Positions 11,232-24,139 of a stretch of DNA of 64,000 bases are shown here, piece after piece. Origin of the DNA: Liquidambar formosana (lineage: Eukaryota; Streptophyta; Magnoliopsida; Saxifragales; Altingiaceae); contig CM077828.1 in assembly GCA_039720395.1 (NCBI GenBank), positions 27,136,717 through 27,200,716 of the forward strand. The letters are read 5' to 3'. A program made the translations under genes and the position numbers. The notes beneath the pieces are model-generated. The model was not told the DNA's origin, did not search any database, and saw only the letters and a program-made list of their open reading frames with translations. Each line of letters begins with the position of its first letter. The first letter of the stretch is position 1.

Positions 11232-11463
11232 GATTAGGTTTTCCTACAAAGTTGCCGACTCAAACGAAAGGATACAAGCTCAACTGGCTTCCTTTCAACA
11301 AAGTCAAGGCTTCGGTACTCCCTATTCAAGGTTGCCTTAAGGTTTGCAGATAAACAAAAATAACTTAGCTAATAATTAGAACACTTAACAAATATACAAC
11401 AATAAATAAACTAACAACAGGCTCAAGCAAAATACAATAACAAGCTATTAATTCCTAACACTG

Positions 11464-11477
11464 GAGCTCTGATACCA
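11464..11477 (-). other. Initiator tRNA-Met primer-binding site of the pararetrovirus
   Basis: The minus strand reads TGGTATCAGAGCTC. Its first 12 bases are complementary to the 3' end of plant initiator tRNA-Met, the primer for minus-strand DNA synthesis in caulimovirids. It lies 233 bp upstream of the coat ORF. Ty1-copia elements use the same site, but no copia sequence is next to it. Confidence 0.85.
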
Positions 11478-11962
11478 TTAACAAAACTACATACAGTAGA
11501 GCAGGATCTTAAGCTTTTTTTTTTTTTTTTAATCTAAAACATGAAACACATGAAAGCAAAATTCTTAACAACTAGCAATAATTACATACTACGGGAGAAC
11601 AACAACTATTCTAACAAATAGATATAATGATTACTTTAACATAAGAAAAACATGTAAAATGTTTGTTGTTTTTAACAAACAAAATATATAATGAAACAGA
11701 ACAAAAGCTACGGTTGGTAATATTGGATTTAAAATGGGGAAAATAGTCTTTTCCTCATCAAATGGGCCGTGTCGTATAAAATACTACCGTGTCCGTGCTT
11801 TTTAGATTATTCGCAATTTCACCAAAGAAAACGGGTTCTATTCCCAGCAGCCTCTATCTACTTATCCGCTGTTTCCTACTTCCCTACAACAGATCTGGGT
11901 TCCCCCAATAAGCAATTAGGCCCGAGTCCTGACCAGATTTCAGAATTCAGTTAACCCAACCG

Positions 11963-13750
11963 TTGGCGGCTAACAAACATTTGAAAAAAACAAACAAAAT
12001 GCTTACAACTTCTGCCTCCAATACAATACCTCCTCCACACCCATCTCCTCCTCCCTCTACAACCCCACAAAACCCCCACAATTTTTCCCAACCAATCAAT
12101 CGCCGCCGCCACCTCACTTCCCTCACCATCTGTATCACGCCCTTCTTCACTTCTTCTCACCCCAACACTCCCATCCCCATATCTGTGCCCGTCGCCGGTG
12201 CCCGCAGCCTCTTCCAGATGCCCCCGATTCGACTCACCAACCAGTAATTCACTAAACCCTATAAACTGTTTGATTTGAACCCTATGTTTGGTTGCTGAGA
12301 AAATTGGGGTTTTTTTTTTTTTTTTTTTTTTCTGGTTTTGTAAAATGAGGAACTTACCTCAATAAACGAAATAGTTGTATGTGGCACAGGTGATTGGCAT
12401 GGAATTTTATTTTTATTGGGTCCCAAACAATGAAAATTTTGAGTTCTTTTTTTTTTCTGTACTTTACCTTTTTCTCAGCAACCAAACATCGCATTATTTT
12501 CAATTTTGTTATTATTAGATGTCAAATTGTTTAAATTTTGGTGGCTGTGAAAAGTTACTATTTGGTGAGAGCGGGGGAGTACGAATTTGAGAGCTTGGGG
12601 ATAATTAACACTAACCCCGTTGCGAAGACGTCAGTAGATAGTGGTTTTCGGAGAAAGGGAAGAAGCAGACAATGAGGGCAGCTTTTGAATTGAAGGCAAT
12701 GGGGGCTTGTGAAAATAGCTGTTGGATTTGGCCTTCTATTACTCAGAGAGCTTACCAGGCTGCGGAAATCATTGCTTATGTTAATGGGGTCAATCGAAGG
12801 TGCGAGTATTTGAACCAAAATTGAATCAAAATTGTTTAGGAAAATAAATTGATGGGTTTCGACTTTCGAGTAAGTGGACTTTTTTTTCTTTTAGAGAGAG
12901 AGAGGGGAGGGGGGGGTACAAAACACTATAAAGTATGAACCTTGAATTTAAAATTATTGTTTACTGAAAATTTCTTATGGGAATGTTATATTGAAGTTAT
13001 GATTTGTAAGATTAGTATTATAATGATATTGTAAGAATCTACTATTCAATGAAATATAATCAATTTGACCGTTTGGTTTGGATTTTGCTTGCTGTGATTA
13101 ATGTTGATTTCTTTGGCTGCAGTAATATTGTCCCAGAGTACAGTTTTCTGGATGCTCGTGGATTGAGAGCTTATGAAGGCAAGAACTTGGAATCCGTTTC
13201 CCAAGTATGAGTTTTATCTATTTTCATGGTGATTGAATGTAAGATTTCATGATGCTTGTGAATTGGATTTCATTCATGCTGATGAGTTGTGCAAGATTCT
13301 AGGATGAATTTTATGTATGCATGTTGGTATCATTATAGATGCACAATATCTCATTTGAAAAATACTTCAGGTATATGAATCAGATAGTATTTCCCCAAGC
13401 ATTAAGCCACCTCCAATTGATGATGGAACCCCAAATGAGAGTGTTGCAGACGTTTTTGTTCGTGTGACACAATTGATGTCGATTCTTGAAACCCAGTATT
13501 CTGAGGACTTGATCTTCGAAGGTAACGGGTTTCCCCAACTGCCATCATAATGCTATGAAGGATTCACTGTTGTGCTCAGACATTTCGTTTAGGCTATGAT
13601 AATTTGTCTTCATTTTTTCGTTTTGTAGGCGTAGCGATCTTTCATTTAGTCCTGGGGGAAGTCCGATTTGTCGATCCCAGTAGCATACCAACTTACAAGC
13701 AACCTGCATCTGCTGTATATAAGTGTTTAAACTCACCGAGCTGTAACTGA
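11963..13750 (+). pseudogene. Phosphoglycerate-mutase-like (histidine phosphatase fold) gene, copy 1, pseudogene
   Basis: Exons with matching splice sites are 11999-12243, 12555-12799, 13123-13204, 13371-13521 and from about 13629. Exon 1 starts at an ATG at 11999 (an in-frame ATG at 11963 also exists) and is Ser/Thr/Pro-rich, like a plastid transit peptide. Exon 2 starts YYLVRAGE. The usual RHGE of phosphoglycerate mutases is RAGE here, so the phosphohistidine is missing; this may be normal for this plant subfamily. Relative to copy 2, one base is missing in exon 2 near 12645, giving a stop about 20 bases later. Part of exon 4 is deleted near 13503, and the last exon is also out of frame. 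A dead copy, at the right edge of the pararetrovirus. Confidence 0.8.
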
Positions 13751-13799
13751 AATGATCTTTTATTGAATTTATTGTAAACAAGCATCACTAAGACACGCA

Positions 13800-16700
13800 G
13801 GGACCCTCTGCCCTAAAGTAACAATTGTTCATCATCATCTGAATAATCTAATCGCTTGTATGTATCAAGATATTTAGAGTAAAGGGAAAAATTTAGGCTT
13901 ACATGCTTTGGTACTGCTACCTAAGAAGGTAAGTTACAGAATCTGTGTTTCATACAGCCGTGACTCTATAAGAGCCTATATTGATATTTGCGGTAATGGG
14001 TAGATGCTATCAATTGATCAATATTCTTAAATCTTTAAGAGTCACTGGGATCCACTTTTGACATGGTTTGATGTTTCAACCAATTTGGTCTTTTTGCTAG
14101 ATCCCCATTCCTAATGGTTTATTTTCACACGTTTCTATTTATAAAAACGTGTGGCTTTATAAAGAACTAAACCTTGTTTACCCTTCATTTTACAATGTAA
14201 GTAATATTATTATGGGACCTACTAACGTGAGCCCAAAACACAAAGAATACTCGAAATTAACTCTTTGGGCACTTATTCATTTTATAAGGTGTGCCCTCTC
14301 TCTCTCTTTAAAAAAATAAAATATTTTTTTTGCTTTTTTCTTAGATAAATAGGTATTTGAAGAGTAAACACTTATCCCCAAATTGTATTCTTTTTTTTTT
14401 GTTGGATAAACAAAAAAAAAAAAAAGGATAGATGGGAAATCAGTCGTCGTGATTCTATCTGGACGTGACTATAATAATTTGCCTACCAATTGAAGAACTA
14501 ATGAGAGAATGTGTCTAGACGAACCCACAAAAGAGAAAGTTATAAGTACTTTATCAACTCGTTGAGGTATAATTTCACTTTAGTCCTATCGAAAGTTAAT
14601 GTTAATAACTTCGGTATAGGAGATCCTAATATCACATTAGCAAATTCCCATAACTATCAATAGCATGAAAAGATTAAGGAGGTATAATTTGATTGGCCCA
14701 CTGTAGTAAAATAGGATAACCAAACTTTGGACCAATCATTTATGGCAAGATATTTTGGACGGTTGGAGAATTAGCATGTTAAGCTTATGATAGCCGCACG
14801 AAAAAAATAAGGGAGATCCAGTGGGTGGTGTCTGTAGGTTTGACCAACCATTTGCCTATCCGCATACTTGACTTTGCCCTAGTTCATGCAAAGGCAAAGC
14901 CAGGAAACTATCTCACCAGCAATTTTTTACAATTTATTACGTTTTAGTGATCATTTTTTAAATTAATACCATATAAAGGATATTTTTTTTGTCAACTTAT
15001 AGAAATTAATGTATATGTACTTCAAAATGACTACTAATTTCCTCTATTTGGTATTAAGTTGGGAAATGATCATCAAAAAAGAAAAATATTAAGAAATTTT
15101 TTTTTTTTTTTTTTTTTTTTGTTGTTGAAATTTTCAGGTGGGGATAGAACATAAGCCTAATTTTGAAAGCCTAAATTTTGACTAGTGTTGGAGAGGGCAA
15201 ACTTTTTAGGCTTAAATTATTTTGTCAAGTTTTTCTAATTCTAAGTGTCAAATTGTTCAAACAAAAACATTATATTGGAATTTAAGGTAGAATATCAAAT
15301 TTACGGTTAACTTATTTAAATGGTTCATTGGGTTTTATAAAATTAAATAGTTTTTAGTACAAAATTTTTATAAACAAAAACTCATAAACACTTCATGAAA
15401 CGTAAAGAAAAGTGAAAGCCAAAGATTTTTTTTTTTTCTTCAAACAATAAACAATCTATGTACGCACTCATGAAAAGTTGAAATCGAGACCTCCGCAAAT
15501 CTCATACCCCTATTAGGATGAAACATGCCAATAGACCCAAGGGTCATTGGGCAAGGCCAAAGACTTGATCACCTAAAGTTCGCATATTAGACCTCAAAGT
15601 CTTGTTACCATGCCTAAAATCGGGTTTTACATGTAAAGAAAATTTGTATAAGGACAGTGTGAACTGTAAACTTTCTCTGGAAAATTAGTGAATCGCAAGA
15701 CACGAAAACTCCAAAAACATATACTAAACTGGCTTTTGGTATGGAAATTAGCCAACATAAACCCTAGGACTTAACATGCTCGATAAACCCTTTGGAGACC
15801 CGTCCTACATAAACTATCATTGCATTACTAAATTTCAACAATTTCAAAATTGTAAAAAAGAATTAAATATAAGAACTCAAGCAAACAAAATATATTTTTC
15901 CAATATCTTGAACGATCAAATTGCTCTAAAGATCACACATAATTAGTAAAGCTAAATTTATTTAACATGATAAGTGTAAAATAGCAACAATCAAATACAA
16001 TGCCGTAGTATATAACAAAAATATAGTTTGGAAATAACCTATATTTTGGATCAATGCACATTAAAATGTATTTTTTGATTGTTGTAATCCCTCTTCGATA
16101 TCCCATGCAAAAGCCTATGCAAAAATAAACAAAATTATTTGACCTCCCATAATATTTGTAGGGGAGTCACCTAAAGCATTTTATCCACTTATTCTTTTTA
16201 AAATAAGAATTGTGTTTTTCTAAGATAGAAACTTGTTTGGAAAAGTGAAACACATAAACCTACACATTGACACATGCAAAATCCTATAACTACATTAGCA
16301 TGAAGAGAATTAGGACACGTAATTTGATTGGCCAAACTTTTTGGGCTAATCAATTTAAACATTGATTAATTAAAGTAAGGTAATTAATTTTGGTCGGTCG
16401 GAGAAATAATGGGCATTTTCTCCTTTTCTCTTGTTTTTGAAGACAAGTGAGGAAAACAAACATATCAGAAACCAAAAGTCACAAAAGTTTCCTAGTCCTA
16501 ATAAAGTTGCGATTACCTTAGGCCGAAATGTCTGCCAAAAAATTTGTTTTTCTCACCACCAAAATCGTACCTTAAGCCAGTCAAAATCATGAAAACAAAG
16601 AAAACTTTGGTAGTCCTCGATCAAGGAGCATTTGGTGGTTCTTGTCCGCGCTAGCCCTACACGGCGCCTGCACGTGGAAAACGGGCACTAATTAGGAAAT

Positions 16701-17100
16701 TAATTTTCCATTAATGTAATTATCTTTCTCTAATGGCTCAAAACTCAACGGTAATGTTGGTAGGCCTGCCAACATGTTGAACAAAGCCCATCTTGTGGAG
16801 CCCAAGCCTTGATGAAGTATAAATCATGGGGAGTGTCATGTGACGCTAATTATAGCGTGTGAGTGATTAATCATTTTGATTAGGAAATAACGTCATCTTC
16901 ACTTTTCCACATCGTTGAAAATAAAAAATTTAAGGGAAGCATTTTATATTTATTTTTATTTTTATTTAAGGGGAAGGGAAGTATATTAGAATATACCAAA
17001 AGTTTATTAGAGAAACGTAAAAATTAAGTTACTACCAGCAGAAACGACGTTGAATTTAAATATTAGGGCTTGTTTGGGAACTTCAAAAACTCGATTAGAT
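13800..17100. other. Intergenic, no gene seen
   Basis: AT-rich with poly(T)/poly(A) runs (for example 15100-15120). Two stretches near 14665-14700 and 16295-16340 share TAGCATGAA followed by AATTTGATTGGCC, a weak internal duplication. No reading frame with a recognisable product was found. Confidence 0.5.
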
Positions 17101-17599
17101 TATGTCTGGTCCATAATTGTTATTTGGATTTTAAATAAATCAAGTTATAGTTGGTTTAAAAAAAAAAAACTGTGTTCATACATTGTTTTCAAAATAAAGC
17201 TGAATTGATTAGTAGAAAAAATAAATTTACCAAACAGTGTGAAATCAAAACTGGTCAAACTTATCTTCAGCTGACCAAGTTTTCAGGTTTGCCAAATAGC
17301 CCCTTAGTCGAAATCTTCAACCCAAAAGAGGGGGGAAAAAAAAAAGAAGCTAAAATCCACCAAGGAGATCTCGATCTTTTTTTATTTTTATTTATTTTTA
17401 TTTTTTTATATATAGGAGTTAAAGTTAAGGAACACATACAACACGACGACAACGAAAACTAACTAGCAGAAAGCATGCTAAAATTAAAGATTAACTCTAT
17501 CATTTTGAAGATTAATTAACTATAATCAAGTTTTTTGAACAAAATTGAAAAATTAGTATGTTCAGCTATGTAAGTCTAGAGAACGAATGAGCTGATGAT

Positions 17600-18790
17600 G
17601 ACATTGTCCTTATAATTCACATGTAATTTGGAAGAAAATATCCCTCTGAAGTACAATGTAAAGACTATATAAACCTTCTTATCTAATTGAAATATGTACT
17701 CTACGCCCATTGGCCCGTTTTCTTAATTTTGCCATTGGAGGATGATTTGCTGTTTCGGACAAAAAGAAAAAAGAAGAAAAAATGTGTTCACATGTCCTAC
17801 TTCATTAACTTTATTCAATCACGCCGATGTGCAGTTCTACAACTTCCCCCATTTAACCCTCAGCAAAAAGGAAAAAAAGATCGGAATGTCCCATGTGCTT
17901 AGCTCTATGAATACTTAAATTAAGTGTACTAGGCATGCATTACAACACCCAGAAGGGAATGAGCTGTGCAATAGAAAAGTATTCACAGAAGCAAATCTTT
18001 GAGAAATTTCCTACTACTAATAAGTGAAGAGACTTACAAGAAGTAATCAAAAAGATGCAAGAGATTATACTAACATGTCTTTATACTTCCCCCATGAATT
18101 TTGTAACATTTCTTTATGAATTCTTCCCCCCATGAATTGGCAGAGCAGAATTTTTAGTATATATTTTATTTTATTTTATTTTTTTGTGAGATTCTGTACC
18201 TTGTAAATCATATTTGATACAATGAACATGGTGCAAATCAACAACTGACATTTGATCAATATTAATCTCCTAGTACCTAGATCTTGATCGATATTTCGAT
18301 AATCGAATACATTGTAATCAAGCTTACAATCTCTTGGCCGGGATTTCGGCCAACAAAGCTTGAGCTAATTAAAATTATTAAGGGGAAATAATTCTCCCAT
18401 ATAATATTATTGTTATTCAGTTCCTACATTAATTGATTGAGAATGAATTTTTTTTGATGGATCATGATCCGAGAGTAACTCGGATCTTTGTTATATTTTA
18501 TTATTTTTTTTTCCTAAGATTTACATTGAGATCAGAAAGATATAATCAATAGAGAGATCATACCTAGCAATCATCATACTATTTAAATCAACGAGCATTC
18601 CACATCGAAAAAAAAAAAAAAATCTCATTGGGAAGGCAATTTTTTATTATTATAATAATTATTTGGAATTCAGAAAATGCATAAAATTATAAGAATTTTG
18701 TGTGACTCCAAGGAGTCCAAGGTATTAAATGGGCATGGAAAATGACAGAGGTAAAGAAATTATGATGCTTAAGTGCAACATTGTCATATC
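17600..18790. repeat. Intergenic segment with a diverged copy at 51180-51600
   Basis: ACATTGTCCTTATAATTCAC, ATTTTGCCATTGGAGGATGA plus GCTGTTTCGG, and AAAGAAATTATGATGCT all recur in the same order at 51197, 51364 and 51571. No coding frame is conserved between the copies. This is the 3'-distal part of the duplicated NLR unit. Confidence 0.6.
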
Positions 18791-19181
18791 TAAACGGGAT
18801 TTGCCATGCAGAATCACATAGCCATCATTTAATCTTGAATTCCAAAACTTTTTTTCCAGAAACAAATGAAGCGCTTGGTCTCATTTCGAAACTGCTTTCC
18901 CACATCAATTCCAAAACATTATTAGTTTAGGAAAGAAAATTGAAATTTATGGCTGATTTTGTGGGACTCATTATGGGTCTGTGAAAAGAGCCCTGTTTTT
19001 ACAAGCAAGTTGTGGGTTTGAGTTCTCTTTTGCCGAGTCCTTTTCTTTTTTTTTTTTGTTTTTTTTGATAAGCAAATGATTTATAAATTTGAAATATGAA
19101 CATTCCTATGATCGACCTCCTCCATAAAGATGGTGGAAGGTCGGAGATGGGAATGTTACCAGAACGGTTTCAAAAGGTTGC

Positions 19182-19315
19182 TCAAGAGGCAAGTTCATGA
19201 GCAGCATGATTAGCTGCTCTAGGAATACATCTAATAACAAAAAAAGGAAATTTAGTAAGTAAAGATTTCAAATAACAAATATTAGGATCAATGGGCCATT
19301 GGGATAAAGTCTACC
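19182..19315 (-). pseudogene. LINE-type RNase H (RVT_3) C-terminal scrap
   Basis: About 44 codons on the minus strand end in RCIPRAANHAAHELAS then TGA. The R-x-x-N-x-x-A-H-x-L-A pattern is the last helix and catalytic region of the RNase H-like domain found in plant LINE-1 elements and derived proteins. The rest of the element is absent. Confidence 0.6.
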
Positions 19316-19956
19316 CTACGTTTTTAGCTAGGATGGTCCATTGAAGGATCAGGCATGATGCCTTGATCTGTCAAAGGGATTTGGGATCACGAACTTATTG
19401 GTACCACTTGGGCAATTAAGTGCACCAAAAATTATTTTTAATTGAAATTCTCAAATTCATTGGTAGGGGGAATAATTTTTTGAGTTTGTTTTCATGAAGG
19501 ATGGCATAATTTCATTAAAGAGCGTGCAATTCCTAGCTATAGTACTCATTCAAACATGATGAAAGTTTGTGACATTCATGTACAAAATGGGACCATAGTT
19601 TGAGTGGTCTTAATATGAATTGTCAGACTGCACTGGATGGGGGGGCTTTCCCCTTCTTTTGAGGGGTGCCATACTCCATCTTGCAATAAAGCAAAAAAAA
19701 AAAAAGAAAAAAAAAAGTTTATTTTTTTTTCTTTTTTTTTAAGGAATTTTCATGCAGTCCAGTATAATGGTTCAATGTGAAAGACTCCTAATGTATAAGT
19801 TTCAAATTTTCGATGCAAAATGTTTTGGGTTTGAATAAGAGTATATTTTTAACGTTAATAGATGTAGAGTGAACAATGATTATATTTATATCTATGGGAT
19901 TAATTGGCCCAATGAATCTATATATCCCTATTTGAGAGGCCAGGGGGGAAAAACAC

Positions 19957-20176
19957 GGATTGGGATTTGCTCAAGTTGGGGTCTTTAACTTGACGCTCAA
20001 TTTAGCGTTAGATTTTGGACACGTCGGGGGATGCAATTATCAACGGCTGGGCTTCTCCTACAAATGCTAAAGCTTCCTCATCCCAGCCGTTGATAATTGC
20101 ATCCCCCCACATGTCTGAAATCTAACGCTAAATTGAGCGCCAAGTTGAAGACCCCAACTTGAGCAAATCCAAATCC
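19957..20176. mobile_element. Long-inverted-repeat MITE, Mutator-like
   Basis: Arms 19957-20051 and 20082-20176 are about 95 bp each, with few mismatches and a 30-nt centre. The element starts GGATTGGGATTTGC and ends GCAAATCCAAATCC. GGAAAAACAC lies on both sides (19947-19956 and 20177-20186), a 9-10 bp target-site duplication that fits a Mutator-like origin. It has no coding capacity. The transcript would fold into a long hairpin. Confidence 0.85.
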
Positions 20177-20186
20177 GGAAAAACAC

Positions 20187-21120
20187 TAAAAGCAAAACAA
20201 AAGAACAAAACAAAGAAAAAACTAAAAGAAAAGGAAAAAAAAGAAGAAGCAATAATCTTCTCTATGGGGGACTCTCTAGGAGGTGGGGTTGCATTAGCAA
20301 ATCAGCCTGATCTCAAAACCTGTATAATGGTTGCATTACTTCAGCTGCACTCAAAGGCTGCTTTTGCAGGGATCTAATTGCATTGAATTGCATGCTGTCT
20401 CTTTGCTCTTTCTTTTGACTGCACAAACAGTTTCAACATACCACGCGCACTTTTTCAGCATGAGCTACTTGAAATTATAATTTTGGGTATGGAGGATACT
20501 TCAGACTGGACACCCCAAAGTGAAGGATATTGTTCCCATAAATGTAGCCTTAACTTCCCCTCTTTTGCATTCGATTCTCTTTATTGACATTTGTGTCTAA
20601 ACACTTCTTATTATTTTGTGTCATGTTTATTAGAAGTGGGCAGCATTTGCTTGGAAATGCTAAGACCCAAAATTATAATGTTAATTAGAATTAATTAGGG
20701 AGTAAAAACCATGATTGAATATTCAAATCTCATTATCGGATGAATGGATTTATGGGTGGACTCTAGATCATGCATCGTGTAGAATTGTGGATAGCGGGGC
20801 TAATTTGGATCTAAACTTCAACAAAAGTAAGCTTACCGTATCTATGCTTGATATTAAAATTAAAAAATATAAACAAAAAACAAAAAAACTTAGGGAGTTT
20901 CCTTGATTGAAGTTTTGATTTTCCTCTATCGAAATTGTGAAGACAACAAAAAAAAGAACTAGGAATGAAACTCTTGGATGCTTGCGAAATGACATTAGAA
21001 TAATGGAGGGTTAGTGAAGCAACCCAATGAAATTTTCAATCTGATGCATAACAAATGCTAAAAGGTACACATTTTAGTCAGCATTAAGAGGATTTGCAAG
21101 GTTATCGTATTTTCATTGCA

Positions 21121-21151
<31 letters not shown>

Positions 21152-21700
21152 GGATAAGTTCATTGCAATTAATATCAATAAGTGGGCTTTCAGACTGTTA
21201 TTCCCTCTTCATTGACATATTAATAAAGTACAGAGGAACAAACCATACATTGATTTATTTATTTTTACTTTTATTTCAATAATCATTTTAAATAATTCTA
21301 TATGTGTTTTTTGCCTGGAGCAAAGGGAAAAATACCGTCACGATGACAACAAATTCTCCAATCCCCCCCTCCCCCCTTTTTTTTCCTTCAAAATATGGAG
21401 CAAGATTCGAACCTCCAATCTCTCCCTTATAAGAATAAGAGAGATATTACTAATAAGATAAGACAGTGGCCTATTGATTATTATTTGAAAATATAAAAAT
21501 AAAAACAAAATTGAAAAATAAAACAAAAACAAACTAGTAAGAAAGGACAAAGCATCTGTTTTATATATAAAATCAAATTTATTGGGTGATGGAAAACTTC
21601 AAAACAAAGCAGCTGAAATTCAATTTCTATACCACGAGAGGCTGACAATCCCATAACACTGAAAGCACCCAAAGCCAATGGTATATGAAAATGACAAAAT
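20187..21700. other. Intergenic, no gene seen
   Basis: Holds (AT) microsatellite 21124-21141 flanked by a direct repeat TTCATTGCAATTAATAT, and several short frames with no recognisable product. A tRNA-like GATTCGAACCTCC near 21400 may be a trace of a SINE but lacks other support. Confidence 0.4.
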
Positions 21701-21714
21701 TAAACAATTAGTCC

Positions 21715-24139
21715 TCAATTAGCAGTGGCCCAAGTCATGTCATTCTCAAAGATCCAATGGCACACCTCAATGAGCCTAGGGCTCGACCCTAGTGCCACAA
21801 ATGCACTATGCCCTTGACTCCAAGTTGACGTGTCAATATGACAAATGGTAACACCATGATTAATCTGTGCTTTGCTCTCCACATGCACTATATCCATCTC
21901 ATAAACCCTAACCTTAGGAACAGAGTGACAATAATACAGTAAGTACGGGAACAGGATCTGATGACACAACACCGATTTGGTCACTTTTCCACCGTTGATT
22001 CCTCTGACTTTTCCAATCATCACATTTTCCTTTAACCCTTTCACGTTTTGGGTGGATCGGACCACAATGTCATGGCCCAAGACCGAGATGGCAAAGTCTA
22101 TCATGTCCTCGACCGAGCCCACGCACCGCTTGGTCTCACCCTGGCTCGAAGCCCGCTCGCACTCAGCCAGCGCATTTGTTATCACACGCTCCATGGTTGA
22201 ATTCTCTTGCACGTGGAAAATTTCCTTGAGCGAAGAGAGTAGGGAAATCGAAAATGGTAATTTCGATGAAATTGCCCGGGGCAAAAACGACCTTTTAGGC
22301 ATTCTGTCTCATATGTCGGGCATCACCATAAAATTCCCTTCCTTCAGCATCGACTCCCTGAAGAATTTGCCCGGCTCCACCCATCTATTTACGGAATTGC
22401 CACTGTTGTTTGTGACACCACTAGTTGGAGAGCTTGAATTGCTGTAATGGGAGAAGGTGACACCCTTATTGGCATAGACCTTGAATGTGCTGTTCAAACC
22501 GTAGATTTTGAATCCGACGGCTTGATTCACCGACCCTTTTGCGTACTCCTTGAACGAGTCTTCTCCCTCATTGATTTCCCATAATTCGCAAAACTTGCCT
22601 TCGCAGAGTTGGAATTCTTCGCATAAGATTGAAATGTGTCCACCCCAACATTGGCTTCATCTCTATAATTCGAGAAGCTATCGATTGCAGAGTTACCGCC
22701 ATTGCCATATCCTTTGAAATTGTTATGTGGGTTGTTTGCAGAATGTCCATAACCTTTGAAAGTATCGTTTGCACCATTGCCAGACTCGCCATAAGCTGAA
22801 AATGTCGATCCAATGGCGTTTGAGTTGTCACCGTAGTTGATGAACTCAGTAGGGACACCATTGCCACTCTTGCTATAGCTGGTAAATGCTTTATCACCTA
22901 CAAATCGAGGTGGCTCAACTATGCATTAGGCAATTAAGACAATGTGTCGAAAAAATACAAAGGTTATTTTATCTTCTTCTTTTTTTTTTTTTGGGTTCTT
23001 TGGAGCAAGTTACAAAGGTAATTTGAAAAAGCATGTACAGTAGATATATTTATGAACATGGGCTCACTTTACTCTTTTTTATTTTTATTTTTAAATGTGG
23101 CCAATAGGAGGCACTTGGCACTAAAAAAGTAAGAAAAATGAATTTCAAGTAGAGTTCATTGATATAATGATATCATTTATGTTATTATATTAATTAAATA
23201 TCAGAAGTCCCATTTAAAATTTTGGTCTTACGCCTTAATATGTATCAAGCTGGCTCTGATATTCACCTGAATTCGTGTCGTCAGTGTAGCTTGAAAAGGA
23301 CAGTTTATGGTCGTTAGCATTCAAGTCATAGCCGGTGAATCGGAGATGAGGAACGTTTACAAGTGGGTCATAGTTCTTGAACTCGCCGGACCCACCGATT
23401 GCACCTAAACCGTAATTGGTGAAGGTCCCATTGGCTACATTGGCATCATGGGCATAGTTTGTGAATGTCTCATCATGGCCAGTCGAGTCTCTGCTGTAGT
23501 GAGTGAACAAGTCATTGGGTATGTTAATCCCGTCCGAGTAGTTCTTGAACGAGTCAGCCCCACCGAGTTGAGAAGTTCCACAGGTTGCAAAGCATTTATT
23601 GGAATAAACTGCAAAGTTGGCGTCTTTTTCGGGCATTTCCAATGTGGGTAGCGAGTCAAAAAGGCAGAACAAGTTGGCGGACAAATAGAAGGATTCAAGG
23701 TGAGAAGATAGAGCATTTTGGGTGGCGAGTTTGGTGAGAGTTGCATAGCCGATGGCGTTTAGTGGGGAAGCTTTGGAGAAGAAGAAAGATGGCTTGGGAA
23801 GGTTGTTGGAGATGTGTTTGTTCCAATAGCGAATTAGAGAAGCTTTGGCCGTAAATGGGCTATCTTTGGATGGCGACTTTCCTGTATTTTCACCCAGCCC
23901 GGCAAAACAAGCCTGCATTCGTATAACAAGAAAATCATCTGTGCAGTGTCTCATTGGTGATCTATAAATTTATGTGCGTATTATAAGGAAGGGTCGAGTG
24001 GAGAAGATGTTGAAAGCTTAGGCATAATGCATTGTAGTAGAGCAGAAAAGCAAAGATGAAAGAGAAGAGTCCTTACATTGAAAGATGAGAGCACTAAAGA
24101 CAAGAAGAAAATGCCCTTGAGCCTAGGTCCTCCATACAT
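21715..24139 (-). pseudogene. BURP-domain polygalacturonase 1 beta-subunit-like gene, pseudogene
   Basis: Three exons with GT-AG borders: 24077-24139, 23267-23912 and 21715-22897. Exon 1 encodes a signal peptide (MYGGPRLKGIFFLSLVLSS). Exon 2 and most of exon 3 carry the F-x-x-Y repeats (FKNY, FTHY, FTNY, FKGY, FSNY) of cell-wall PG1-beta proteins. The C-terminus is a BURP domain with spaced CH pairs (CHQI, YYCHS, CHID, CHW). The total of about 630 codons matches the family. Two lesions kill it: a one-base frameshift between about 22535 and 22600, and a TGA at 22309-22311 just before the BURP core, after which the frame is open to the natural stop. The first could be an assembly error, but both together suggest a recent pseudogene. 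These proteins act in the apoplast on pectin and polygalacturonase. Confidence 0.88.

Larger units (their letters stand above)
4296..11750 (-). mobile_element. Endogenous pararetrovirus (Caulimoviridae), near genome length, decayed
   Basis: Minus-strand order is primer-binding site, coat protein with zinc knuckle, movement protein, aspartic protease, reverse transcriptase/RNase H, a further ORF, then an intergenic region with TATA boxes. No integrase or LTR is seen, as expected for an integrated plant pararetrovirus rather than an LTR element. Coat before movement protein in the first ORF block, with a separate terminal ORF, is the arrangement known for cavemoviruses and solendoviruses, so it is placed near them. 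At about 7.4 kb it is close to one genome unit. Several stops and frameshifts show it is not intact. Edges are approximate (within about 60 bp), set where homology to the duplicated plant segment stops and resumes. Confidence 0.9.

Noticed and set aside
17172..17462. 96-codon plus-strand frame with a hydrophobic Phe/Leu/Ile run
   Set aside because: Low-complexity translation of poly(T)-rich DNA; no conserved counterpart near 51 kb.
18440..18500. ATCATGATCCGAG/CTCGGATC palindrome
   Set aside because: Short, with no context of a terminator or element end; plausible by chance.
21340..21480. tRNA-like GATTCGAACCTCC, possible SINE or tRNA gene
   Set aside because: Only a B-box-like motif is present; no A box, acceptor stem or target-site duplication could be seen.
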